Shown piece by piece: positions 25,795 to 34,234 of a stretch of DNA of 64,000 bases. A program made the translations under genes and the position numbers. How positions within the stretch are numbered: the stretch's first letter is position 1; each line of letters begins with the position of its first letter. The notes beneath the pieces are model-generated. The model did no database searches. It saw nothing but the letters and a program-made list of their open reading frames with translations, and was not told the origin of the DNA. The DNA is from DAOTXR01 sp034435375 (GTDB taxonomy: Bacteria > Chloroflexota > Anaerolineae > Aggregatilineales > UBA3940), in the NCBI GenBank assembly GCA_034435375.1, contig DAOTXR010000062.1, forward strand, positions 62,001 through 126,000, written 5' to 3'.

Positions 25795-27258
25795 CTAGTC
25801 AGGCCGCGCCCCAACGGCGTGAGGAATGGGGCTGTCACGCCATGTTTCATAGGGAAACCCTGCCGAGGCCGATAACACAAAGGAGAATAGCCCTCCAACA
25901 TTGGGCGGTAGGTTCCGAGCCTCAGCATAGAATCGGGCATACTCTTGAGCCTTGATGTCTTTACTCACCTGAGGGCTGCTGTTGCTGAACTCGCTGGCAA
26001 AGATCACCTTGTTTGGAAAACGCTCGGCGTAGCGACGGATGTCTCGGAGTGAACGAGTATATGGAGAGCCATCAGCGCCCCAATAGGTGTGCAGACAGAT
26101 GAAATCACACTGCTGCATGGCAAACTCTGCTTCCTTTTCGAATCGTTCCGAGTGATAGCGCAGCGGTCTGCCATCAGGCAGGCTAATGTCCTGCCCTGGT
26201 GACACCCCCGGCCAGCCAAATAGCGCCTCTGGCAGCCTCTGGCGCAGCAATTGAATCGACTCAAGCAGGAAGTTCCCGAACTCTCTGCCGTTCTGCCAGC
26301 AGACCCACATTCCTTCAGGCGCATCCCTGTGGTGCAGATTCGGCTCGTTGTGCACTTCAAAGTAGCGAACACCAGCCTCATAGAGCCGCGCTGCTGACGG
26401 AGTGACCTCATCTGCAAAGTCCTTTGGCGTGCGCCTGCTTGGGAATTTGGCAAAAAGACGCGCCATCACGAAGCGAACGCCGTTCTCGTGCAGGCGTTGT
26501 ACAACCGAACCATCGATGTCTTCCCCGGTCAGCACCTTGACAGCCTGGACACGCGCGGCACGGATGATGTCATAATTGGGGCCGTCCCACGGCCACTTGC
26601 CCGGATCGGTTGGGCCGTGCACCCCCACGAGCGCGTGGCCCATTGGAGCCTGGACAAAAGTGGGCGGTACTTCCATGTACTGTGCCGCTGCCCAGCCAAT
26701 CTTGCCATCTGGCAGCCTGATCTCGATCCATTCGCCGTCTCGTCCCAGTTTGGCGCGCGCGTCGGCAGGATCGACAGCAGAGACACGATCGCCGGGCAAA
26801 ATCGAGGCAATCTGCCCATACTGCTTGCCGGGGCCAGACCGGATACGTAAGCCATCAGACGAATGAGTATGCAGAATCAATTCTGCCGGCGGAGCAGGAG
26901 GTGACACGGGGAGGACAGGCACTGCTGACGCAACCCGCGACTCCGGCGGTCTGGCGGGGGGTTGGGTAGGAGCCTCGGGTTGAGCCGCCGCCGAAACCAC
27001 AGGCGCTGTCCCAGCAGCAGCCACGAACGCCTGCTGGACATACTCAGCAGCGACCCAGCCGCTGCCCTTGCTGCAATAGATGCGGATCCACTGGCCTTCA
27101 TGGCCAATTTTAGCCAGAGCGTCAGCGTAAGGCTCGATAACTTCCAACTTTTCACCAACAAAGACCCTGGCGACTTCACGGTACTCCACACCCGGTCCAC
27201 TGCGAATGCGAAGCCCGTCGCTGTCGGTGGGAGTCACAATCAGCTTGTCCTCACTCAT
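25795..27258 (-). CDS. Two SH3-type domains fused to a TIM-barrel glycosidase-like domain
   Basis: A 487-residue protein. Two bacterial SH3 domains (about residues 6-76 and 126-196, each with the GLRIRSGPG core and a GSGW or KIGW end) are joined by a Pro/Ala-rich linker. The remainder (about 208-485) looks like a clan-A glycosidase barrel: HNEPN at 303-307 gives the acid/base E305 and FASEFSN gives a candidate nucleophile E423. SH3 domains of this kind bind cell-wall or polysaccharide. No signal peptide is visible from the ATG at 27258, which is odd for a wall-binding enzyme. No substrate can be assigned. Confidence 0.8.
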   Translation of the reverse strand: MSEDKLIVTPTDSDGLRIRSGPGVEYREVARVFVGEKLEVIEPYADALAKIGHEGQWIRIYCSKGSGWVAAEYVQQAFVAAAGTAPVVSAAAQPEAPTQPPARPPESRVASAVPVLPVSPPAPPAELILHTHSSDGLRIRSGPGKQYGQIASILPGDRVSAVDPADARAKLGRDGEWIEIRLPDGKIGWAAAQYMEVPPTFVQAPMGHALVGVHGPTDPGKWPWDGPNYDIIRAARVQAVKVLTGEDIDGSVVQRLHENGVRFVMARLFAKFPSRRTPKDFADEVTPSAARLYEAGVRYFEVHNEPNLHHRDAPEGMWVCWQNGREFGNFLLESIQLLRQRLPEALFGWPGVSPGQDISLPDGRPLRYHSERFEKEAEFAMQQCDFICLHTYWGADGSPYTRSLRDIRRYAERFPNKVIFASEFSNSSPQVSKDIKAQEYARFYAEARNLPPNVGGLFSFVLSASAGFPYETWRDSPIPHAVGARPD

Positions 27259-27418
27259 GGATCCTTCTCCTGAGAAAAGGGTCGGATGTTACTACTGGGG
27301 TGGCACAGGGCATGCTTGCCTTATACAGACAGCTTGCCAGGGCGATCGTGTTTGAGCAAAACAAAGTTCGATCACTGTTTGTAGCACACTTTATGTGGAA
27401 GGCAAATCGAAAGAAAAG

Positions 27419-27441
27419 GAGCGGGATTGCCCCGCCCCTAC
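27419..27441. repeat. REP-like palindromic element (copy 1)
   Basis: A short GC-rich palindrome (GCGGG and CCCGC arms) ending in GCCCCTAC, in the gap 27259-27459. A second element with the same CCCCTAC flank lies at 30299-30322, so both may belong to a dispersed repeat family. Confidence 0.4.
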
Positions 27442-27459
27442 AAGAAACTGGTGTCTGCG

Positions 27460-28938
27460 CTACTTCACAGACGGCTCAGACAGAGATGCTGGCCGACAGC
27501 ACAAGACCAGGTCCTTAGCCGCCCGTACCTCATCCAGGCGACGAGCCGGAGCAGAACTTGGGGCACGGTGTAAAAGGTCTGGATTCTCACGCGCTTCTCG
27601 GGCAATAGCCAGTAGCGCATCGACAAAGGAATCCAGTGTCTCGCGGCTCTCTGTCTCAGTCGGTTCGATCATGAGCGCCTCGTGGACGATCAGCGGGAAA
27701 TAGTTTGTTGGTGGGTGGAACCCATAGTCGATCAGGCGCTTGGAGATGTCAAGCGCATGCACATCGGGGGCATCGTCAAAACGACCCTCCATCACAAACT
27801 CATGCATGTTGATGCGATCAAACGGCACATGATAGGCGTCCCTGAGCCGCACGCGCAGGTAGTTGGCGTTCAGGACTGCCATTTCACTGACCCTACGCAG
27901 GCCATTGCCACCGTTAACGAGCATGTAGGTAAATGCACGGACCAACATGCCAAAGTTGCCATAAAAAGCCTTGACACGCCCGATGGTTTTCTCAGGCACC
28001 ACCCATCCATAGCTTGGTGGGGTCTCAGCATCCCCCTCCGTCACAACATCCACTACGGGACCGGGCAAATAGGGTACCAGCCGCTCTGAGCACCCCACTG
28101 GCCCTGATCCTGGCCCGCCGCCTCCATGCGGCGTGCTGAAAGTCTTGTGCAGATTAAAGTGCATGACGTCGAAGCCCAGGTCGCCGGGACGGACGATGCC
28201 CATCAGCGCATTGAAGTTCGCACCGTCTCCGTAGACAAGCCCACCACACTCATGGACCAGCCTCACAACCTCTTCGATGTGCTCTTCGAAAAGGCCCAGC
28301 GTGTTGGGATTTGTGATCATGATGCCGACCACAGTATCATCGCACTGAGCGCGTAGGGCTTCCAGATCGATGTTGCCACGCCTGTCCGACGGTATCTCGA
28401 CAGCTACAAGACCAGCCATGGTGGTACTGGCCGGGTTCGTCCCGTGTGCTGAGTCAGGGATCAGGATCTTGACCCGTCGGGTATCGCCTCGATCCAGATG
28501 GTAGGCACGCATCATTAAGACACCGGTCAGCTCACCGTGAGCACCCGCAGCAGGTTGCAGCGACATCCCTGCGAAGCCAGCCAGCTCCTTGAGCCACTCC
28601 TGAACATTGTACATCAGCTCAAGCGCGCCCTGGACGGTATCCACTGGTTGGTAGGGATGCAGCAGAGCAAAGCCAGGCAGCCGCGCAGTATCCTCATTCA
28701 GCTTGGGGTTGTACTTCATCGTACATGACCCTAGCGGGTAAAAGCCCTTGTCAACCCCATAGTTCAGTTGCGACAGGCGCAGGAAGTGACGAACGACATC
28801 TACCTCGCTGACTTCGGGGAGATCGAGGTCTTCGCGCACAAATTCGGCTGGCAGCTCAGCCAGTGGCACATCTGGCTCAGGCATCTGGATGCCCACACGT
28901 CCAGGTGAGCCTAGGTCATAGATGAGAGGTTCTTTCAT
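27460..28938 (-). CDS. gcvPB: Glycine dehydrogenase (decarboxylating) subunit 2
   Basis: A 492-residue beta subunit of the split P protein, which decarboxylates glycine with PLP in the glycine cleavage system. SAHGTNPAST (163-172), YGDGANFNA (236-244) and HFNLHKTFSTPHGGGGPG hold the cofactor site, with the Schiff-base lysine at K265. GFYPLGSCTMKYNP at 65-78 is also typical. The gene overlaps the end of gcvPA by four bases (ATGA), so subunits are made together. The C-terminal part past residue 470 is Cys/Ser-rich and not conserved. The partner gcvT is not in this window. Confidence 0.95.
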   Translation of the reverse strand: MKEPLIYDLGSPGRVGIQMPEPDVPLAELPAEFVREDLDLPEVSEVDVVRHFLRLSQLNYGVDKGFYPLGSCTMKYNPKLNEDTARLPGFALLHPYQPVDTVQGALELMYNVQEWLKELAGFAGMSLQPAAGAHGELTGVLMMRAYHLDRGDTRRVKILIPDSAHGTNPASTTMAGLVAVEIPSDRRGNIDLEALRAQCDDTVVGIMITNPNTLGLFEEHIEEVVRLVHECGGLVYGDGANFNALMGIVRPGDLGFDVMHFNLHKTFSTPHGGGGPGSGPVGCSERLVPYLPGPVVDVVTEGDAETPPSYGWVVPEKTIGRVKAFYGNFGMLVRAFTYMLVNGGNGLRRVSEMAVLNANYLRVRLRDAYHVPFDRINMHEFVMEGRFDDAPDVHALDISKRLIDYGFHPPTNYFPLIVHEALMIEPTETESRETLDSFVDALLAIAREARENPDLLHRAPSSAPARRLDEVRAAKDLVLCCRPASLSEPSVK

Positions 28939-30278
28939 CTCGCCACCTCCGCCAAGCCGCGTACAAAGTCTTCGATCTCGTCGCGGGTGTTCATTTCGGT
29001 CACAGCAACCAGCATCTGGTTCTCACGCTCCGGGTAGCGCTCCCCCAGATCGTAGCCACCGATGATGCCATACTCGTCGAGCAGATAGGCGTTGATCTCG
29101 TCTACCGGCTTGGGGCACTGGATGACAAACTCTTTAACGAAGGGTTTGCTTTGCATGACCTTATAGCCATCCAGTCGCTCGATCTCGCCAGCCGCGTAAT
29201 GCGACTTGTGGTAACACAACTCAGCGACTTTGCGCAGCCCGTGCTTCCCCATCACGCTCATGTAGACAGCAGCAGCCAGCGCCATGAGGCCCTGGTTGGA
29301 GCAGATGTTGCTGGTAGCCTTTTCGCGGCGGATGTGCTGCTCGCGTGTGGCGAGTGTCAGGACAAAGCCTATCTCACCGTCTACATCTACCGTCTGCCCA
29401 ACCAGACGTCCAGCCATCTTGCGGACGTACTGCTCACGGGTCGTGAAGAACCCCAGGTATGGCCCGCCAAAACTGAGCGGGATCCCCAACCCCTGCCCCT
29501 CACCGACGACGATATCCGCACCCATCCAGCCAGGTGGTCTGAGCAGACCCAGCGCGACTGGATCAGCAACGACGCAGGCCAGCGAGCCATGCTCATGCGC
29601 AGCAGCGATAGCCTTCTCAATCGGGTCCACTTCACCGAAGAAGTTGGGATAGGCCACAGCGACCAGAGATGTATTGTCGTCGATCAAGGCAACCAGCTTG
29701 TCCATGTCGACCCAGCAGGCAGTATCACCCACGATCTCGACACCCATTCCCTGGGTGTAGGTATGCACCACATCCCGATACTCCGGGTGGACCCCGGAGC
29801 ACAACACGATACGCTTACGCTTACCACGGAAGTGGTTCAGCGCCATGATCGCGGCTTCGGCCAGTGAGGTCGCGCCATCGTAATGGCTGGCGTTGGAGAC
29901 CTCCATGCCAGTCAGCGCGCAGATCATGCTTTGGTACTCGAATATAGCCTGAAGCGTCCCCTGGCTGACCTCGGGCTGGTAGGGCGTGTAGGCCGTGTAA
30001 AACTCGCCTCGCAACAGAATATGGTTGATGACAGGCGGGATATAGTGATTGTAGGCCCCCGCACCCAAGAAGATCGCCGTTTTGCCGCCGGCCAGATTGG
30101 TGTTGGCGAGTTCCTCCAAGATCCACGCCGCCTCCATCTGAGAAAAGCCGTCAGACAGGTCTAGCTTGGGGAAGCGCACCGATGCAGGTACATCTTGAAA
30201 GAGGTCATCGACGCTCTTGACGCCGACAGCCTCCAACATGGCCTGGATATCGGCCTCGGTGTGAGGTAGGTAAGTCAT
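28935..30278 (-). CDS. gcvPA: Glycine dehydrogenase (decarboxylating) subunit 1
   Basis: A 447-residue alpha subunit of the two-part P protein of the glycine cleavage system; it lacks the PLP lysine, which lies in GcvPB. YLPHTEADIQAML at the N-terminus, LGAGAYNHYIPP, TAYTPYQPEVSQGTLQAIFEYQ-type residues and the central DPVALGLL region are characteristic. The start at 30278 (MTYLPHTEAD) is chosen because homologues start there; the frame upstream to 30359 covers a palindromic repeat and is not protein-like. It lies 40 bases downstream of gcvH and overlaps gcvPB by four bases. Confidence 0.94.
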   Translation of the reverse strand: MTYLPHTEADIQAMLEAVGVKSVDDLFQDVPASVRFPKLDLSDGFSQMEAAWILEELANTNLAGGKTAIFLGAGAYNHYIPPVINHILLRGEFYTAYTPYQPEVSQGTLQAIFEYQSMICALTGMEVSNASHYDGATSLAEAAIMALNHFRGKRKRIVLCSGVHPEYRDVVHTYTQGMGVEIVGDTACWVDMDKLVALIDDNTSLVAVAYPNFFGEVDPIEKAIAAAHEHGSLACVVADPVALGLLRPPGWMGADIVVGEGQGLGIPLSFGGPYLGFFTTREQYVRKMAGRLVGQTVDVDGEIGFVLTLATREQHIRREKATSNICSNQGLMALAAAVYMSVMGKHGLRKVAELCYHKSHYAAGEIERLDGYKVMQSKPFVKEFVIQCPKPVDEINAYLLDEYGIIGGYDLGERYPERENQMLVAVTEMNTRDEIEDFVRGLAEVAR

Positions 30279-30298
30279 GCAGTTAACCCCCAGTGACA

Positions 30299-30322
30299 GG
30301 GCGCGACATGTCGTGCCCCTAC
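30299..30322. repeat. REP-like palindrome at the 3' end of gcvH (copy 2)
   Basis: GGGCGCGACATGTCGTGCCC (30299-30318) is palindromic apart from one G-T pair and is followed by CTAC. The CTA gives the TAG stop of gcvH on the minus strand. It resembles the element at 27419-27441 and could stabilise or attenuate the gcv mRNA between gcvH and gcvPA. Confidence 0.5.
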
Positions 30323-30723
30323 TCACGTTCGTTACAGTATGCGCTATAGGCGGCAGCATCCATCAGGCCATCCAACTCTGAAGGATTGGATAGCTTGATC
30401 CGCGCGATCCAGCCCTTTCCGTAGGGGTCAGCGTTGATGGTTTCCGGAGCATCGCCGAGATCGCTGTTCACCGCGACAATCTCGCCGCCGGCGGGCATCT
30501 TCACATCCGAAGCAGCTTTGACGGATTCGACAACGCCCAGTGTGTCGCCCTGGCTCAACACATCACCGACATTCGGCAGTTCCACATACACAAGGTCCGA
30601 GAGTTTGTCCTGGGCATAATCCGTAATGCCGATCAGGGCCTCATTGCCCTCCTGCCTGATCCATTCGTCGGTCTGAGTGTACTTGCAGTCTGTGGGGAAT
30701 TTCCAATCGCCCATGATTGTCAT
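30319..30723 (-). CDS. gcvH: Glycine cleavage system H protein
   Basis: A 134-residue lipoyl carrier that moves the aminomethyl group between the P, T and L proteins. The lipoylated residue is K69 in VESVKAASDV, within a complete biotinyl/lipoyl fold (IGITDYAQDKLSDLVYVELP before it, NADPYGKGWIARI after it). Translation may start at 30723 or at the Met three codons later (30714); GCGAGG lies one and ten bases upstream respectively, so 30714 has the better spacing. It is the first gene after a tandem glycine riboswitch and so should rise with glycine. Its stop codon lies in a palindromic element. Confidence 0.94.
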   Translation of the reverse strand: MTIMGDWKFPTDCKYTQTDEWIRQEGNEALIGITDYAQDKLSDLVYVELPNVGDVLSQGDTLGVVESVKAASDVKMPAGGEIVAVNSDLGDAPETINADPYGKGWIARIKLSNPSELDGLMDAAAYSAYCNERE

Positions 30724-30761
30724 GCCTCGCTTTCACTAGGAGTCTTGCGTGCCAGCACACA

Positions 30762-30990
30762 ACAGGGGAGCACACAGCCGACTCACGCTGCTGTCGCTCC
30801 CCTGTCACAAACCTGAGAGATTCGCCCTCCTGATTACACAGGGCTTGCCCCATCGGCGCTGCTGTGGTCCAGCAGACTTTCCAGAGGAAGTGTGATCAAG
30901 GGTCCTGGTGCCTGAGAGTTTCGCCAAGCAGTTGCAGCTCTGCCTGGCTTGCCCCTTCGGCGCTCCCTGAGGGAAGACTCTCCCCTTATC
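30762..30990 (-). ncRNA. Tandem glycine riboswitch (gcvT motif)
   Basis: Two consecutive glycine aptamers on the minus strand upstream of gcvH. Aptamer 1 (30990 to 30894) has GGGGAGAGTC, the GCGCCGAAGGGGCAAGCC core and GAAACTCTCAGGCACC. Aptamer 2 (about 30890 to 30806) has GGAAAGTC, AGCGCCGATGGGGCAAGCC and GAATCTCTCAGG. After aptamer 2 a 10-bp stem (ACAGGGGAGC with its complement, 30805-30796 and 30771-30762) is the likely expression platform; no T tract follows it, so control may be at translation or through a longer fold. The class is known to bind glycine cooperatively and switch on glycine cleavage. Confidence 0.95.
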
Positions 30991-31012
30991 ACGCGAGTAT
31001 TGGTTTGACTGT

Positions 31013-31041
31013 ATTTTAGACAGACCTGCGCTGAGTGTCAA
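31013..31041 (-). promoter_or_regulatory. Promoter of the gcv operon
   Basis: Minus strand: TTGACA (31041-31036), 17 bases, TAAAAT (31018-31013). Start near 31006, some 16 bases before the first aptamer. Confidence 0.8.
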
Positions 31042-31107
31042 CGATAAGCATCGACAATTCTGTAAGCCAAGCCAGCGCCAGCGATATCGTCGGATTCTGT
31101 AAGCCGT

Positions 31108-31473
31108 TCACAGGTCGCCGCAGATTATCAACTGGGCTGTGGCGGGATTGGTAGCCAACGGCACATTGTGCACGTTGCACAGCCGCAGCAGAGTCTGGAT
31201 GTCGGGGTCATGTGGATGCTTGGCAAGTTGATCTACAAAGAAAATCACAGCGGCCACCTGCCCTTCAACGACCCGAGCCGCGATCTGCACATCACCACCG
31301 ACCGGACCGGACAGCAGCCGATCGACCGGTAGACCGACCTCCTTTTCGATCAGACCACCGGTTGTGCCAGTAGCAATAAGATGGAAACGAGCTAATACGT
31401 CCTTATAACGCCGAACAAACGCGACCATCTCATCCTTTTTACCGTCGTGTGCAATGAGCGCGATGGTCTTCAT
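31108..31473 (-). CDS. mgsA: Methylglyoxal synthase
   Basis: A 121-residue methylglyoxal synthase, which converts dihydroxyacetone phosphate to methylglyoxal and phosphate in a bypass of lower glycolysis. TIALIAHDGKKDEM (3-16) with H9 and D10, ATGTTGGLIE (34-43) for phosphate binding, LSGPVGGDVQI and the HPHDPDIQ segment with catalytic acidic and His residues are all in place. The ATG at 31473 is chosen because it matches the family N-terminus and has GGAAGGAA upstream; the frame continues to 31626 without protein-like sequence. It is a single gene with normal length. Confidence 0.93.
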   Translation of the reverse strand: MKTIALIAHDGKKDEMVAFVRRYKDVLARFHLIATGTTGGLIEKEVGLPVDRLLSGPVGGDVQIAARVVEGQVAAVIFFVDQLAKHPHDPDIQTLLRLCNVHNVPLATNPATAQLIICGDL

Positions 31474-31646
31474 GGGTTCCTTCCCCCTAGGCTTGCCTAA
31501 CCTACAACAGTATAGCCAGCAACAGTTGCCAGAGACAAAACGCCGCACGGGGTTCCACCAGTGCCAGAGTTGTGATATTCTTAGATACGCCATCAATGAC
31601 GGCATTGTCAGTCCTAAATACATCACCTTTCCGAGGATAGGGCACT

Positions 31647-32261
31647 ATGAGCCGCGAAGAGAAGTTTTATCAGATGTGCATTACACTCCCGTTTGAGGAG
31701 CGCAAGGATGACCGTGATGAGTACAGCATCCCCGAGCTTCGGCATGTGGCAGAGTTGCGTGACTCCGGCCAGATGCAAGAGGCAATCGACTATGGGCGGT
31801 CGCTGATGAAGATGTATCCTGACAACGACCTCATCCCATTTATGATCGCTTATATCTATTTCCAGCAGCAGTTCGCCGACGAGGCGTTACAGCTTGCCAT
31901 AGAAGCCATTCCCCGATGCCCGCGTAAGTACCGGCTGTATTCGGTAGCCGGATTGGCTGAGTTTAGCAGAGATCGACTACCCGAAGCCCTTGTGTGGTGG
32001 GCACGCAGCATTGTGGCCCAATGCACGGTGACCGATTTTCAAGAGAACGATCCTTTCCTTTACCTGGCTCACACGGCGATGCTGATCGGAGCGGGGCGAG
32101 AAGCCCAGGCGCTGTTTACCATGGCCGATGCCATCGAACCGGGTGGCCGCCGCCTCGACGATCACATCACTGAACGGCTGGAGGCTATCCAGAACTCGTG
32201 GGCACGCAAGGCATTCCTGGAAGTCGTCAGGTACATCGACAAGAACCTGCTGCACACCTAG
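31647..32261 (+). CDS. TPR-like protein upstream of tgt
   Basis: A 204-residue helical protein with TPR-like units, for example LRDSGQMQEAIDYGRSLMK and AYIYFQQQFADEALQLAIEA. It has no signal peptide, membrane helix or enzyme motif. The gene ends six bases before tgt and shares its direction, so it is likely the first gene of a TPR-tgt-substrate-binding-protein operon. I do not know a link between TPR proteins of this type and queuosine. Its role is probably protein interaction. Confidence 0.75.
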   Translation: MSREEKFYQMCITLPFEERKDDRDEYSIPELRHVAELRDSGQMQEAIDYGRSLMKMYPDNDLIPFMIAYIYFQQQFADEALQLAIEAIPRCPRKYRLYSVAGLAEFSRDRLPEALVWWARSIVAQCTVTDFQENDPFLYLAHTAMLIGAGREAQALFTMADAIEPGGRRLDDHITERLEAIQNSWARKAFLEVVRYIDKNLLHT

Positions 32262-32267
32262 CGGCAT

Positions 32268-33404
32268 ATGTCTCTCCCTCTGTTCACCTACCATCTAGAC
32301 GGTATCGACAACGCCGCTCGTGCAGGAAAGTTCCATACGCTGCATGGAACACTGTTGACGCCCGTCTTTGCTCCGGTGGGCACCCAGGGTACAGTCAAGG
32401 CCGTCACGCCCCGCGATCTCAAGGACTTGGGGGCAACGCTGGTGCTGGCCAACACTTATCACTTGTATCTGCGTCCAGGTGATGAGCTGATTCGCGACCT
32501 GGGTGGTCTGCATCACTTTATGCAGTGGAACGGTCCACTGCTGACAGATAGCGGTGGATTCCAAGTCTGGAGTCTGAGCCGGATCAACCGAATCGATGAC
32601 AACGGCGTAATCTTCCGGTCACATATCGACGGATCGAGGCACTACTTCACACCGGAACGGTCCATCGCGATCCAGCAGAATCTGGGCGCTGACATCATGA
32701 TGTGCTTCGACGAGCTAGCGGACCCCGACGACTATGACTACCTGCGAACGTCTCTTGAACGCACTCATCGATGGGCAGAGCGCTGCCGCTCCGCCTGGAC
32801 TACCAGCGATCGACAGGCGCTCTTCGGGATTGTCCAGGGTGGCATCTTTGAGGATCTACGTCGCCAGTCTGTGCGTGTGCTGACAGGAATGGACTTTTCA
32901 GGCTATGGGATTGGCGGGCTTTCAGTAGGCGAGAGCAAGGAGGCAATGTATCGCACACTGGAAATCGTGACATCACTCTTACCCTCTGATAAACCCCGCT
33001 ACCTGATGGGTGTGGGGACCGTCGAAGACCTGATTCGCGGCGTGGCGTGCGGCGTAGACATCTTTGACTGTGTGCTGCCGACCAGGCTGGCGCGTCACGG
33101 CGCAGCCATGACACACTCTGGGCAGCTCAACATCAAAAACGCAGTCTATGCCCGTGATCAGGATCCACTGGACGCCGCCTGCGACTGTTATACATGCCAG
33201 CACTTCAGTCGGGCCTACGTGCGCCACCTGGTTCAGTCCAGAGAAATGCTGGCTGCCACGCTGCTCTCCATCCATAACCTGCGGACATTAGTGCGGCTGG
33301 CCCAGGATATGCGCCAGGCTATCCTTGAGCAGCGGTTCACCAGCTACACTACCCACGTGCTAATGCAGATCGCCGAGACGCGGCGTCGGGAAGAGGTAGG
33401 GTGA
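32268..33404 (+). CDS. tgt: Queuine/preQ1 tRNA-guanine transglycosylase
   Basis: A 378-residue bacterial TGT, which swaps guanine-34 of GUN-anticodon tRNAs for preQ1 in queuosine synthesis. LLTDSGGFQVWSL at 91-103 holds the general base D94, GVDIFDCVLPTRLARHG holds the nucleophile D264, and the structural zinc site is C305, C307, C310 and H336. The length matches the family. The stop overlaps the GTG start of the following lipoprotein gene. A second queuosine gene, queG, lies 20 kb away, so the pathway is probably complete in this genome. Confidence 0.95.
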   Translation: MSLPLFTYHLDGIDNAARAGKFHTLHGTLLTPVFAPVGTQGTVKAVTPRDLKDLGATLVLANTYHLYLRPGDELIRDLGGLHHFMQWNGPLLTDSGGFQVWSLSRINRIDDNGVIFRSHIDGSRHYFTPERSIAIQQNLGADIMMCFDELADPDDYDYLRTSLERTHRWAERCRSAWTTSDRQALFGIVQGGIFEDLRRQSVRVLTGMDFSGYGIGGLSVGESKEAMYRTLEIVTSLLPSDKPRYLMGVGTVEDLIRGVACGVDIFDCVLPTRLARHGAAMTHSGQLNIKNAVYARDQDPLDAACDCYTCQHFSRAYVRHLVQSREMLAATLLSIHNLRTLVRLAQDMRQAILEQRFTSYTTHVLMQIAETRRREEVG

Positions 33405-34231
33405 GGATCAGCAGTGAGCTGGCTGGCCATGTCAACAGGTTGGCTGCCACTCTGATAGTTGTGGCCAGCCTATTGACAGCCTGTGGGCAGGCTTCGACAT
33501 ACGCGCCCATCAGCCCTACCCTGCGGCTGGCTGCCGATGATGCAGCAGCTCCTCTGGCTGAGAGCCTGCTGAACGCCTATGAAATCAGACACCCCAACGT
33601 CCTGGCCACACTCGCGACCACAACCCGTGAGGCTGCGCTGGCTCTGGTTCAAACCGGGGATGTTGACGGGGCGTTGGTGCTGCACCCTCTCGACGACAAA
33701 GAGCTATTCCAGACGCCGATTGGTCGAGAGCTGATCGCGCTAATCGCCCACCCGGACCTCGATATCATAAACCTGCACCGACGCGAGGTAAGGGACATCT
33801 TCTCTGGGCAGGTCGTCACATGGCACGCTCTGGGCGGTCCTGCCACTCCAATCCAGGTCGTGGCACGTGAAGCTGGAAGCTCGGCCCGGCTAGCATTCGA
33901 CGCACTGGTGATGCAAGGTCAACCGCTCACACCTTCCGCACGGCTTGCCTTCAATGAAGCTGAGATGGTAGCGTTGGTTGGGCAGACTCCGGGCGCGATC
34001 GGGTACGTGGCGCATCACATGCTCACCAGCCAGGTGAAGTCAGTGAGCTACGAAGCTGCCCCCCCTACCCTTGAAGCGGTGCAGGCGAATATCTATCCGC
34101 TCGTCACTTGGGTTGAGTTCATCGCGCGAGAAGAGCCATCGGGTGGCAGTCTCCGCACGTTCCTTGATTGGATTCTGAGCAAGGAAGGTCAGGATGTGGT
34201 GCGCCGCCAGATGCTCGGTGTGAATGACTGA
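33401..34231 (+). CDS. PstS-like periplasmic substrate-binding lipoprotein
   Basis: A 276-residue protein with a lipoprotein signal (lipobox LLTAC, C28) and a type II periplasmic binding fold similar to the PstS/phosphate-binding group (VRDIFSGQVVTWHALGG, EAGSSARLAFDAL, TPGAIGYVAHHML). The motif IFSGQVxxW is typical for this family. No ABC transporter permease or ATPase genes follow, so it is an orphan binding protein; it may sense or deliver a tungstate, phosphate or similar anion. Its GTG start overlaps the tgt stop by four bases (GTGA), which couples it to a tRNA-modification gene for no obvious reason. Confidence 0.82.
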   Translation: MRISSELAGHVNRLAATLIVVASLLTACGQASTYAPISPTLRLAADDAAAPLAESLLNAYEIRHPNVLATLATTTREAALALVQTGDVDGALVLHPLDDKELFQTPIGRELIALIAHPDLDIINLHRREVRDIFSGQVVTWHALGGPATPIQVVAREAGSSARLAFDALVMQGQPLTPSARLAFNEAEMVALVGQTPGAIGYVAHHMLTSQVKSVSYEAAPPTLEAVQANIYPLVTWVEFIAREEPSGGSLRTFLDWILSKEGQDVVRRQMLGVND

Positions 34232-34234
34232 TAG

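Noticed and set aside
29151..29867. 238-codon plus-strand frame opposite gcvPA
   Set aside because: Shadow of a strongly conserved gene.
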